A stretch of 64,000 bases of DNA from positions 248,001 to 312,000 of the forward strand of contig JAHLLG010000001.1 in the NCBI GenBank assembly GCA_020444275.1, given 5' to 3'. The notes below the pieces were generated by a model. That model made no database searches. It was not told the DNA's origin and was given only the letters and a program-made list of their open reading frames with translations. Shown here in pieces: positions 50,817 to 60,681 of the stretch. The number at the start of each line of letters is the position of its first letter. Within the stretch, counting starts at the first letter, position 1. The position numbers were made by a program, and so were the translations under genes. The stretch is from Bacteroidota bacterium (lineage in GTDB: Bacteria > Bacteroidota > Bacteroidia > Bacteroidales > UBA12077).

Positions 50817-52178
50817 ATGGCTATGCAATTCGAACTAACCAAAGAGTTTATTGATCTTCTGCAAGATCATATTGAAAAAAATGATGAGGTAACTGTTTTT
50901 GAAATGGTGAAGGATTTGCACCCGGCCGATATTGCTGAAATATACGATGAGCTGGATATTGATGAAGCACGTTTTATTCATGTAATTCTGGATCCGGAAA
51001 TAGCGGCTGATGTATTGGTTGAATTGGAAGAAGATGACAGGGAGCGGTTTTTAAAAGTTTTACCCAGTGAGGTAATTGCAGAATTTGTGAATAAGCTCGA
51101 TTCGGATGATGCTGCCGATGTTATTGGTGAGTTCTCTGAAGAAAAGCAGGAGGAAGTATTATCTCATATTGATGACCTTGAGCAAGCTGGCGATATTGTA
51201 GATCTTTTGAATTATGACGAGGATTCTGCAGGTGGTTTAATGGCAAAGGAGTTAATTACAGTGAACGAGAACTGGAATATAATGACTTGCCTTAAAGAGA
51301 TGAGGAAGCAAGCGGCCGATGTCGATGAAATTTATTACGTGTATGTTATTGACGACAACAATGTGTTGAAAGGGACTCTGTCGTTAAAGAAACTGCTTTT
51401 AAGTTCATCCAATAAGAAAATAGCGAATATTATCAATACCGATGTTATTTCAGTAAAAACCGATACGACTTCCGAGGAGGTTGCTAATATTATGGATAAA
51501 TACGATCTGGTAGCGCTGCCTGTTATTGACCAGTTAGGGAGGTTAGTGGGTAGAATTACTATTGATGATGTGGTAGATGTAATTCGAGAAGAAGCAGAAC
51601 GCGACTATCAGTTGGTATCCGGTATTACGCAGGATGTTGAGTCGTCGGATAGTGCATGGATGTTAACACGTGCTCGCATACCGTGGTTGTTTATAGGGTT
51701 ATTTGGTGGCATTATTGCTGCCCTTGTAATGGGAGTTTATGAAGTAGATTTAGGCATTAATCCACGAATGGCATTTTTTATTCCGTTAATTGCTGCTATG
51801 GGAGGAAATGTCGGAGTGCAGTCTTCGTCGATTATTGTTCAGGCTTTAGCAAGCAATTCCATGGGGTTCGAAGGAATCGGGCGTAAGCTTTTAAAAGAAC
51901 TTGGTGTAGCAGCCATAAATGGAGTAATTCTCTCTTCTGTAATATTTGCTTACAATTACTTTTTTAGCAATTCGTTCGAATTAACCTTAACAGTAAGTGC
52001 AGCATTATTTTCAGTTATTGTATTTGCTTCCATGTTTGGAACGTTTGTGCCGATGTTTCTGGATAAATTTAAAATAGATCCTGCCTTGGCAACCGGGCCG
52101 TTTATTACAACAGTGAATGATATTATGGGACTGTTTATTTATTTAATGATTGGAAGAGCGGTTTTTACCTTTTTTTAA
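50817..52178 (+). CDS. mgtE: magnesium transporter MgtE
   Basis: DLHPADIAEIYDEL; CBS domains; FIPLIAAMGGNVGVQSSSIIVQAL. Confidence 0.96.
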   Translation: MAMQFELTKEFIDLLQDHIEKNDEVTVFEMVKDLHPADIAEIYDELDIDEARFIHVILDPEIAADVLVELEEDDRERFLKVLPSEVIAEFVNKLDSDDAADVIGEFSEEKQEEVLSHIDDLEQAGDIVDLLNYDEDSAGGLMAKELITVNENWNIMTCLKEMRKQAADVDEIYYVYVIDDNNVLKGTLSLKKLLLSSSNKKIANIINTDVISVKTDTTSEEVANIMDKYDLVALPVIDQLGRLVGRITIDDVVDVIREEAERDYQLVSGITQDVESSDSAWMLTRARIPWLFIGLFGGIIAALVMGVYEVDLGINPRMAFFIPLIAAMGGNVGVQSSSIIVQALASNSMGFEGIGRKLLKELGVAAINGVILSSVIFAYNYFFSNSFELTLTVSAALFSVIVFASMFGTFVPMFLDKFKIDPALATGPFITTVNDIMGLFIYLMIGRAVFTFF

Positions 52179-52359
52179 AAAAGAAATTTTACTTTCATCA
52201 AGGCATTTCTTATTGAACGCTGATTAAATTGAAAGGCAAATCCAAACAAGGATATAGAGGCAGTCCAAAAAGTCTTTGAGTACCTTTGTGAGTCCTTTGT
52301 GTGACTTCGTGGTACAATTCATAATACTGTTATACAATTCCGATATCTATCGGAACACG

Positions 52360-52412
52360 AACCTGCCTGCCGGCATGGCAGGGAAGACGCAGACCTGCCT
52401 GTCGGCAGACAG
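52360..52412. repeat. REP-like GC-rich palindromic tandem element
   Basis: ACCTGCCTGCCGGCATGGCAGG then ACCTGCCTGTCGGCAGACAGG: two adjacent related palindromes in AT-rich intergenic DNA. Confidence 0.6.
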
Positions 52413-52473
52413 GGTTTCACAAAGTAAATGGATCTGAATAATTAGCAATGTTCTCACTTTTTGGACAGCCTCG

Positions 52474-52521
52474 TTTATCAGTATTTTCGGAGCAATCCGA
52501 AATCTGCGGAATCCGCGTTCT
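52474..52521. repeat. degenerate intergenic repeat (copy 2)
   Basis: tttatcagtattttcggagcaatccgaaatctgcggaatccgcgttct. Confidence 0.45.
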
Positions 52522-52525
52522 TTTT

Positions 52526-53089
52526 TTAAAATATTTTGTAATAATAAATTAGCAAGAATGCAATTGGAATAATAATTCCTATAGCGGTTAACCATGCGCC
52601 ACGACCGGTAATTCCGTTTTTACCTTTTAAAATAAACAGACCTGTAAATGCGAGTAAAATCAAAGAAACAGCATAAATATCCGAAATCCAGGTCCACATT
52701 TTATGTGGATTATAATGCAGGTAATTGGCCTGATGAAAAACAGGACGACGTTTTGAAGTTTCGATATATCCTTTACCTGTTGTAAGATCTATATTTATAT
52801 TACCATCTTCTATAAAAATTTTCAAATTTTCTTCATCGGGGAAATAGTGGTTTTTATACTCTTCACCGGGCGTATACTTCTTAATTAAAGACAGAATTTG
52901 ATCTCGATTCAGATTTTCCTGGTTGATGTATTCTTCAATTTTCAACTCTTCATATTTCACAATATAACTTGGATTCCAGTCATCAATATGATTTAAAGCT
53001 ATACCCGATAAACCATAAATAACGGTTAAAAAGAAGAAAATATACCCCAAATCCCGATGTAAATTTCTATTTAATTTTCGAAGCTTCAT
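52526..53089 (-). CDS. PepSY-associated TM domain-like membrane protein
   Basis: LHRDLGYIFFFLTVIYGLSGIALNH; GKGYIETSKRRPVFHQANYLHYNPHKMWTWISDIYAVSLILLAFTGLFIL. Confidence 0.75.
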   Translation of the reverse strand: MKLRKLNRNLHRDLGYIFFFLTVIYGLSGIALNHIDDWNPSYIVKYEELKIEEYINQENLNRDQILSLIKKYTPGEEYKNHYFPDEENLKIFIEDGNINIDLTTGKGYIETSKRRPVFHQANYLHYNPHKMWTWISDIYAVSLILLAFTGLFILKGKNGITGRGAWLTAIGIIIPIAFLLIYYYKIF

Positions 53090-53161
53090 ATGAATTCTTT
53101 TAATTAAAAGTCCGAAGATTTTTAAAATCTTCGGACAAACTTAATAAAACTATTTTGCTTT

Positions 53162-53788
53162 TTAATTACTGTGCTCTTCGCTTTCAGCATGCTCGTGTTC
53201 ATGATCATGTGCTTCACTCTTAATATCTTCATGATCTTGATCACATTCAACTACTTCAAATTTACTAGCTTCGATCCAGAATTGGGAATAGTATCCATTT
53301 TCAGAGGCTGCAATTTGTTCTCTCATGGCATCTATTTGATGTTGCTTTTGTTCAGCTTCTTCTGTAGTTTCTTCGTGAGTTCCACCTGAATGATCGTGTA
53401 AAGCTTCACTTTCTGCTTCCTCTTTTTCAAGGTTTGCTACATAAGCTTCGTCAATTCTTAGTTCTTTCATAATCCCAGTAACCTTAACGTGGCTGCCTTC
53501 CAACTCTTTCTCAAAAACTCCGATTTCATCGTTTGGAGTTATTTTAATAGCTACATCAGGATCAGTTCCCATAATAAACATTCGTTTACCGCCATGCGAG
53601 CATACATGGTTTACTGTTCCTTTAATTACAATCTCTTTGTCAACGTAACTTTGGATATTAGCATTTACCTCGTCAACAGTCACAGCTGCTATTTCTTTTT
53701 CTTTTGTTTCTTCACTTTTTTGTCCCTGGTTTGTGCAAGCAGCAAATGCAGCTAATACAAAAAGAATTCCGAATACTTTCTTAATCAT
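53162..53788 (-). CDS. lipoprotein, OB-fold-like N-terminal domain, His-rich C-terminus
   Basis: Lipobox LAAFAACTNQ; INVKGTVNHVCSHGGKRMFIMG-type segment; C-terminus EAHDHEHEHAESEEHSN. Confidence 0.65.
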   Translation of the reverse strand: MIKKVFGILFVLAAFAACTNQGQKSEETKEKEIAAVTVDEVNANIQSYVDKEIVIKGTVNHVCSHGGKRMFIMGTDPDVAIKITPNDEIGVFEKELEGSHVKVTGIMKELRIDEAYVANLEKEEAESEALHDHSGGTHEETTEEAEQKQHQIDAMREQIAASENGYYSQFWIEASKFEVVECDQDHEDIKSEAHDHEHEHAESEEHSN

Positions 53789-53934
53789 AAATTTTAGGTT
53801 TTATTGGTTAACATTTTAATTTCGAGCATAAATATAGTAAGTATCTTTGAAAAAACAGATACGTACTGTTTAATTAACCTCTTCATAACATCAGGTTAGT
53901 AAATAAGAAAATAAAGAGTGAGTTTTACAGTATA

Positions 53935-55056
53935 TTAGGTTTTAACCGGAACTGTAAAGTTAATGGTAGTACCCTTTCCTTCCGTGGTTTCAATCCACAG
54001 ATCTCCACCGTTTTTCTTAACTAGCTCTTTACACAATATTAATCCAAAACCTGTTCCTTTTTCATTGTCGGTACCTAATGATGTATACCCCTCACCAACA
54101 TCCAAGATTTTTTCTACATTATCGGAATTAATACCTACCCCTGTATCGACAACTTGTAATTGTGCTAAGTTAGTATTTTTATTTTTCAAATATTTAATCT
54201 GAATAAGACTTTCATGATGTGAGAATTTTATGGCATTAGAAATCAGATTTCGTATAATAGTGCTTAGCATGTCCGGATCAGCGTATATTTTTAACTCATC
54301 GGGCGTAAGGTCTACAATATGAATACTTTTTTTACTTGCCGTTTCTAATAAAGGTTTAATACTATTGGCAATTATACTTCTGCAATGGATAATTTCAGGA
54401 ATAACTTCTTTTCTGCCTGATTGTGTATGTGCCCATTCTAGCAGCGTTTCAATTAACTGATATGTAGATTGGGTTGCACTAAAACATTTTTGGATGTGGT
54501 TTTGGATTGCATCCTGATCTAAACGATCATACTTGTGATTTAATAATTTTAAGAAATTATATACTGTGCCTATTGGCCCTTTCACATCATGCGAAATAAT
54601 CGAGATTAACCGGTCTTTTTGAGCGATTAATTCTTCTAACTCCGCTTCTCTTTCCTTAATATGATTTAAATTTTGGTTTCTTTCAATAGAAAATAAAATG
54701 GACTGAATCAGGGAATAGCTTTCAATATTTCCTTTAATTATATAATGTTGAGCGCCCATTTTTACCGCTTCCTGCCCTTTCTTCTCATCTTTTAATCCGG
54801 TAATAACTACGATGGGGATTACTTTTTCTATTTCAAGAATTTCTTCTAACGCCATTAAACCATCACTATCGGGCAATCCCAGGTCTAGAAGAATAATATC
54901 AAAACTATTAGTTGCAATTGTTTCTTTAGCTTCTTTTAATGTTGCTGCATTGTTTAATTCAAAACTAAAATAATCGTTATCTAATAATAATTCCTCGATG
55001 AGTAAGGCATCACCGGGGTTATCCTCAACCAACAATATATTTAAGTTTTGTTTCAT
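53935..55056 (-). CDS. response regulator-histidine kinase hybrid (REC-HisKA-HATPase)
   Basis: N-terminal REC (LLVEDNPGDALLIEELL...IILLDLGLPDSDG); ISHDVKGPIGTVYNFLKL; GTGFGLILCKELVKKNGGDLWIE. Confidence 0.9.
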   Translation of the reverse strand: MKQNLNILLVEDNPGDALLIEELLLDNDYFSFELNNAATLKEAKETIATNSFDIILLDLGLPDSDGLMALEEILEIEKVIPIVVITGLKDEKKGQEAVKMGAQHYIIKGNIESYSLIQSILFSIERNQNLNHIKEREAELEELIAQKDRLISIISHDVKGPIGTVYNFLKLLNHKYDRLDQDAIQNHIQKCFSATQSTYQLIETLLEWAHTQSGRKEVIPEIIHCRSIIANSIKPLLETASKKSIHIVDLTPDELKIYADPDMLSTIIRNLISNAIKFSHHESLIQIKYLKNKNTNLAQLQVVDTGVGINSDNVEKILDVGEGYTSLGTDNEKGTGFGLILCKELVKKNGGDLWIETTEGKGTTINFTVPVKT

Positions 55057-55505
55057 TATTTATCCTTAGGTAAAACTACAATACTCATCCAAAAGTCTTC
55101 GATCTTTTTTACTACATCAAGAAATTTATCTAAATCTAGGGGTTTTGCAATGTAACAATTCGCATGTAGGTTATAGGTTTTGATTATATCCTCTTCAGCA
55201 CGCGAAGTGGTAAGAATTACTACAGGTATTCTTTTTAGTGTTTCATCTTCCTTAATTTCTTTCAACACTTCCCGGCCATCTTTTTTGGGAAGGTTCAAAT
55301 CCAATATGATTAAATCAGGTTTAGGAACATCTTTATATTTCCCTTTTTTGTATAGAAAATCCGTAGCTTCCTCTCCGTCCACTACTGTATAGAGATTATT
55401 AAATAGCTTGCTTTCTTCCAGTGCTTCTTTTGCCAGATCAGCATCGCCGGGGCTGTCTTCTACTAATAAAATATCAATAGGCTTAATTTCTCTAGATTCT
55501 ACCAT
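55056..55505 (-). CDS. response regulator (stand-alone receiver, Rcp1-like)
   Basis: DILLVEDSPGDADLAKEALEE...DLIILDLNLPKKDGREVLKEIK...VVILTTSRAEEDI; no output domain. Confidence 0.92.
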   Translation of the reverse strand: MVESREIKPIDILLVEDSPGDADLAKEALEESKLFNNLYTVVDGEEATDFLYKKGKYKDVPKPDLIILDLNLPKKDGREVLKEIKEDETLKRIPVVILTTSRAEEDIIKTYNLHANCYIAKPLDLDKFLDVVKKIEDFWMSIVVLPKDK

Positions 55506-55536
55506 AATGTTAAATTATTATCATTGGGTGTTTAAT

Positions 55537-57051
55537 TTACTTTTTTATTGTGAAAAAGAATGTTGTTCCTCCTTTGCCTTCCGATTCAAACCATATTTCT
55601 CCACCATGCCGGTTCACTATTCTTTTGCATATAGCCAAGCCAATTCCTGTTCCTTTATACTTATCACCTCCATGTAAACGCTGGAAAATGGTAAATACTT
55701 TTTCTTCAAATTTTTTATCAATACCAATACCATTGTCTTTAATAGAAAATAACCAGCTTTTGTTTTGCTCTTTAGCCGAAATGTGAATTTTTGGGTTTTG
55801 ATTTTCTGTCCTAAACTTAATGGCATTGTTGATTAAATTATAAAAAATACGTTCAATTTGTGCTTTATCAACTCGAATTGCAGGTAATTCATCTATTGAA
55901 ATTTGTGCTTTTGTTTCTTCAATAACTAAATGTAAACTTTTTATAGCAGAATTTACAATTTCTCGAATATCAGTTTTAACAAATTTATCACCTTTTGTTG
56001 AAATGCGCGAATAAATTAAGAGGTCATTAATTAGGGTTTGCATTCTTAATGCCCCATCTACCGCATAATAAATATATTTACTGGCACGTTCATCTAGTTG
56101 GTCTTTATATTTTCGTTCAAGTAACTGCGTATAACTTGATACCATTCGCAAAGGTTCTTGCAGATCGTGCGAGGCAACATAGGCAAAACGCTCCAGTTCT
56201 TTGTTTGAACGTTGCAGGTTTTTTGATGTAGTTTTTAAATTTTTTAAGTATTCAATGCGGCTTATATAATTAGCAATGTGAATACTTATGGCTTTTAGGA
56301 GGTCTTTTTTTTCAGATGAAAACGGATTTTTCGTTTTTTCATTTTCCCAGTCCACGGCATTAACCTTAATATGCCCACGTTCTTTATTATCAATTAATAT
56401 CTTCTCGGATGTGAACAATTCGGAGTCTTTATAATTTTTAGCTCGATATATTTTTTTATCTAAAAGAACCTCAGCAAATATTTTTTTGGGATAAGGCCAG
56501 CCACTTGGTATATAGGCTACTATTTTATTCAACACTTCCTCAGCTTCAATTTTGGGATCTCTAATGGATTCGTTAACCAGATATAAACACTCCATTTCTT
56601 TTATTCGTTCTTTCAAGTTAGATAAAAGATTTTCTCTTTTTGTTTCGGCTTCTTTTTCTTTGCTGATATCCTTGACTATAGCTAATAGATGAGGTTGCTT
56701 ATTAATATTAATTACCGTGCCATTTACTTGTGTATAGAAAGAAGTCCCATCCTTTCTGATATCTATCGTTGAACCTTCGTACGATCCTTTTTTTTCTACA
56801 GATTTTCTAAACTGACCGAATTTTGGATGGTCATCAGGATGAATGAGATCCATGGCATTTTTACCAATCATTTCATTATAGTTATATTGGTAAGTTTTGC
56901 AGGCGGCAGGATTTACTTCAACAATTTCACCCTCAAAATTGGCGATTATGAAAGCATCATTTGCTGAGTTGAAGATAGTTCGAAATTTCTGTTCGCTTTC
57001 GTAGATTTCATTGATTTTTCTCTTGTCGTTATTTATTTCTTGATTTTGCAT
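55537..57051 (-). CDS. PAS domain sensor histidine kinase
   Basis: PAS; AYVASHDLQEPLRMVSSYTQLLERKY; GTGIGLAICKRIVNRHGGEIWFES. Confidence 0.92.
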   Translation of the reverse strand: MQNQEINNDKRKINEIYESEQKFRTIFNSANDAFIIANFEGEIVEVNPAACKTYQYNYNEMIGKNAMDLIHPDDHPKFGQFRKSVEKKGSYEGSTIDIRKDGTSFYTQVNGTVININKQPHLLAIVKDISKEKEAETKRENLLSNLKERIKEMECLYLVNESIRDPKIEAEEVLNKIVAYIPSGWPYPKKIFAEVLLDKKIYRAKNYKDSELFTSEKILIDNKERGHIKVNAVDWENEKTKNPFSSEKKDLLKAISIHIANYISRIEYLKNLKTTSKNLQRSNKELERFAYVASHDLQEPLRMVSSYTQLLERKYKDQLDERASKYIYYAVDGALRMQTLINDLLIYSRISTKGDKFVKTDIREIVNSAIKSLHLVIEETKAQISIDELPAIRVDKAQIERIFYNLINNAIKFRTENQNPKIHISAKEQNKSWLFSIKDNGIGIDKKFEEKVFTIFQRLHGGDKYKGTGIGLAICKRIVNRHGGEIWFESEGKGGTTFFFTIKK

Positions 57052-57086
57052 ATCTAAGATGATTCGGGAATTGCTTCGACTCTGGT

Positions 57087-59087
57087 TTATATATTTAATA
57101 TTTTATTCACTGTATTTAATAATTCATTAGCATCAATAGGTTTTGCAAGATAACCATTACATCCTGCTTTTCTCGCTTTTTCTTTATCTCCTGCAAGTGC
57201 ATAAGCAGTTTGGGCTATGATCGGTAATTCAGGTTTAAGTTTTTTAATGCGCTTTGTTGCTTCTAAACCATCCATAATAGGCATTTTTAAATCCATCAAT
57301 ACTAAATCAATAAAAGGGTTTTCGTTGCAAACCTTTACGGTTTCTTGTCCATCTTTCGTGTGAATAAGGGTGATGTCTAGTTCAGATAGTACTTCTTCAA
57401 TAAACAGGTAATTTAATTCTTCGTCTTCTGCTACCACTATGGTCAGTTTTTTAGTTTCATTTTGCATACTTTGTTTCTTGCTTTTTGTTTTTGTGTTTTT
57501 TAGCGGGGTGTAAGGAATGGTAAAATAAAACCTGGCTCCATGCTCTTTTTCTGATTCAACTCCAATTTCTCCTCCCAATAAACTTACAAGTTTTTTTGCA
57601 ATAGTAAGGCCCAAACCTGTTCCGCCATAAACTCTTGTTGGATCTATTTCAGCTTGCTGGAAACGTTCAAAAATTCTGTCTTGATCTTTTGATGGGATTC
57701 CAATTCCTGTGTCTTCAACATAAAACTGAAGAGTACCTTGTTTAAGCGTATAACCGAATTCAACAGATCCTTTTGGTGTGAATTTCAGCGCATTATTTAA
57801 AAGTTTGGAAATAACTTGTTTGAGTCGTTCTTTGTCTGTTTCAATAGTGCTTTCTTCATCACTCAAACCATTCGATAAATGAAATGATATTCCGGATTTT
57901 TTAAACTGAGGCTTAAAAATTTCGCAAACTTCTTGTAATATACTATTAATCGCTACTTCGCTCTTTATGATTCGTATATTGTTAGAATCGATCATTGAAA
58001 TATCTAATATATCATCTACAATGTTTAAAAGCTGTCTGCTGCTATCTACGACAATTTGAGCGTAGTTATTTCGCTTTTCATCGTCAAAATGGGAGCGTAG
58101 GAACATCTCTGAAAATCCGATAATTCCATTCATTGGTGTACGGATCTCATGACTCATATTGGCTAAAAATGCCGATTTTAAACTGTCGCTTTCTTCGGCC
58201 TTCTCTTTTGCTTTTATTAATTCATTTTCAATGCGTTTTCTTTCTGTAATATCTTGCAAATTGCCATCAATATAAATAATCTCTCCCTGGTCATTTAACG
58301 TTGCCCGGTAGTCGGATTCTATCCAGATAACCGATCCGTCTTTCTTCCTCTCTTTAGTAATATAATTTTTGACGGTTCCCTCTGTTTTCAATCTTTGTAA
58401 CAAGTTATCCCGGTCTTCCTCATCATAGTAAAAATCCTGGGCAGGAGTTTCTTGAAGATCTTGTTGGTTTTTAAAACCATATATATCTAAAAATGCAGGA
58501 TTTGCCGATATTAATTTACCCGAAGGTGTTGAACGAAAAATACCTACCGGAACATTTTCATAAATACTTTTAAACTTTAATTCGCTTTCTTCGGCTTTCT
58601 CTTTAGCTTTGATTAAATCTGCTTCAGCTTTTTTTCTTTCTGTAATATCCTGAAAAACACCTATGGTTAAAAGAGGTTCTCCTTTTTCAGAGTATTTGGT
58701 TTTACCATTTCCCTGCACATAAATTATATTTCTATTTTTTTGCACGAGTTTAAATTCGATGTTCATTTCGGTTTTTACCAAAAGTGCTTTTCGTATATGT
58801 TTTTCAAATCGGTCTCTATCATCAGGATGTAAAAACTGAGTAAGCACCTCATGGGTGCATTCAACTTCACCTTCTTGTACACCCAACAATTTATAAAATC
58901 CTGCCGACCAAAAATCTTTACCGGTTAGCCAATTTCTTTCGTAGTAACCTAAAGATGCAATTTCTTCACTAAGTTTAAAAGCTTCAACGTTCTTGTGAAT
59001 AGTTTCTTCAGATTGTTTTTGAAGTTTTAGCCCAAGCTCTTTGACTCTTTGTTTTAATGCAGCCTTGGTTAGTTTATTGATGTCCAT
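57087..59087 (-). CDS. PAS-PAS hybrid histidine kinase with C-terminal receiver
   Basis: Two PAS/PAC repeats; LANMSHEIRTPMNGIIGFSEMFL; GTGLGLTIAKKLVSLLGGEIGVES; DLVLMDLKMPIMDGLEATKRI. Confidence 0.94.
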   Translation of the reverse strand: MDINKLTKAALKQRVKELGLKLQKQSEETIHKNVEAFKLSEEIASLGYYERNWLTGKDFWSAGFYKLLGVQEGEVECTHEVLTQFLHPDDRDRFEKHIRKALLVKTEMNIEFKLVQKNRNIIYVQGNGKTKYSEKGEPLLTIGVFQDITERKKAEADLIKAKEKAEESELKFKSIYENVPVGIFRSTPSGKLISANPAFLDIYGFKNQQDLQETPAQDFYYDEEDRDNLLQRLKTEGTVKNYITKERKKDGSVIWIESDYRATLNDQGEIIYIDGNLQDITERKRIENELIKAKEKAEESDSLKSAFLANMSHEIRTPMNGIIGFSEMFLRSHFDDEKRNNYAQIVVDSSRQLLNIVDDILDISMIDSNNIRIIKSEVAINSILQEVCEIFKPQFKKSGISFHLSNGLSDEESTIETDKERLKQVISKLLNNALKFTPKGSVEFGYTLKQGTLQFYVEDTGIGIPSKDQDRIFERFQQAEIDPTRVYGGTGLGLTIAKKLVSLLGGEIGVESEKEHGARFYFTIPYTPLKNTKTKSKKQSMQNETKKLTIVVAEDEELNYLFIEEVLSELDITLIHTKDGQETVKVCNENPFIDLVLMDLKMPIMDGLEATKRIKKLKPELPIIAQTAYALAGDKEKARKAGCNGYLAKPIDANELLNTVNKILNI

Positions 59088-59221
59088 TACGATAAATGAT
59101 AAACCCTAATAAATATACGTTCCTAGAAAATTTGGAGGTAATTTAAGAAGAATAAGGTTACAATACGTAGGTAGTAATACTTGTTTTAAGCTGTTATTAG
59201 TTAAGGTTTAATACGTATTTT

Positions 59222-60481
59222 CTAGAAAGTATTATTGATCGCTTCAACCGGATTTAGTTTTGAAGCTTTACTTGATGGGAAAATTCCTGCAATAATTCCA
59301 ATAATTACCGATATCAGTAATCCCAAAATAATATTTCCAAACGTTAATGTAATTTCTAAGTCAACTTTATTACTCGCTATTATGCTTCCAATGAAAATAA
59401 GAATGAGGCCTATTATACCACCAATTAAAGAAAGCATAACTGCTTCGAATAAAAACTGCATCATAATAAACTTTCGATTGGCTCCTAAGGATTTTTGTAT
59501 GCCAATTAAATTGGTTCGTTCTTTTACCGAAACAAACATAATATTTGCAATACCAAAACCTCCCACTAAAATGGAGAAACCACCAATTAACCATCCGGCA
59601 AAATTAATAACACCAAAAATACTGTTCAGTGCGGAGTTTAACACACTGGATTGATTCAGTGCAAAAGTGTCTTTTTCTTTGGGACGAATGGTTCTCACCG
59701 ATCTCAAAATACTTCGTAATTCATCTTTTAATTCAGAAATGGTAACATTTGGGTTTGCTTTAACCATGATCATCGGATTTGTATTTTCACTTTTTACGTC
59801 CATTATGGTTTTGGCAAATCGAATGGGTAGAACAATCATTTCATCTAAGCTTCCGCCACTGTTTAAAATGTCTTTTCCCTCTTTGGCTATTAATCCTACG
59901 ACTAATATTTTACGTCCCTGAATTTTTATTTCTCTTCCAACAGGATTCATTCCCTGAAAAAGATCCTGGGCAACCTGGTAACCGATCAAACAAATGTTTT
60001 TGCCTGCAACCGATTCGAAAGGAGTGAAATAACGGCCATCCTGCAGTTCAAAAGCTCTTATTTTCTCAAACTCATGCGAGTTTGCCCAAATTATAGTGTT
60101 TTCTCGTGTATTACTTTTATATTTTACATTGCGCAAGGTCGATGCGGCAAAATTTACGATTTCAGCTTGTTCCGATCTTTTTTTTATTTGTTCATATTCT
60201 TCTTCTGATGGAACAGGACGATTTAAATACTCCCACCACTTGTACTCCTCTCCTGGAGGTGGAGCCCAGGGCCATTTTTGAATGTAAATTACATCATCGC
60301 CCAAAGATGATAAGCTATTACGTATGGTATTTTCTAGAGAATCCAGCACCGTAAAAACCGAAATAATGGCAAAAATCCCAATGGTTATGCCCAACAGAGT
60401 TAATAATGTTCTTAACCTGTTAACTTTCAGAGCGCTAACAGCAAAAAGAAAACTTTCTTTTAGAAGATTCAGAAATAGCAT
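59222..60481 (-). CDS. MacB/FtsX-type ABC transporter permease
   Basis: KVNRLRTLLTLLGITIGIFAIISVFTVLDSLENTI; FVSVKERTNLIGIQKSLGANRKFIMMQFLFEAV. Confidence 0.9.
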   Translation of the reverse strand: MLFLNLLKESFLFAVSALKVNRLRTLLTLLGITIGIFAIISVFTVLDSLENTIRNSLSSLGDDVIYIQKWPWAPPPGEEYKWWEYLNRPVPSEEEYEQIKKRSEQAEIVNFAASTLRNVKYKSNTRENTIIWANSHEFEKIRAFELQDGRYFTPFESVAGKNICLIGYQVAQDLFQGMNPVGREIKIQGRKILVVGLIAKEGKDILNSGGSLDEMIVLPIRFAKTIMDVKSENTNPMIMVKANPNVTISELKDELRSILRSVRTIRPKEKDTFALNQSSVLNSALNSIFGVINFAGWLIGGFSILVGGFGIANIMFVSVKERTNLIGIQKSLGANRKFIMMQFLFEAVMLSLIGGIIGLILIFIGSIIASNKVDLEITLTFGNIILGLLISVIIGIIAGIFPSSKASKLNPVEAINNTF

Positions 60482-60681
60482 ACAACGTTAGTAATTAAAA
60501 CTTCAATTATTTTTAACAAATATACGATATGTGATTTTTTTTTTAAGCTATTATTTATATTTTCGAACTGTTATTAGAAAAGTTCATTTCCCCTTACGAT
60601 TGGGAGCTTTTTTACTTATCTAATTTTGAAATTATACCAATTATTTTGCGTATTTTTGTAAACTTTAACAAAAATTTGTAA

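Noticed and set aside
52347-52595. 82-aa minus-strand ORF
   Set aside because: It translates the GC-rich palindromic repeat and overlaps the PepSY-like gene; no coding-like features.
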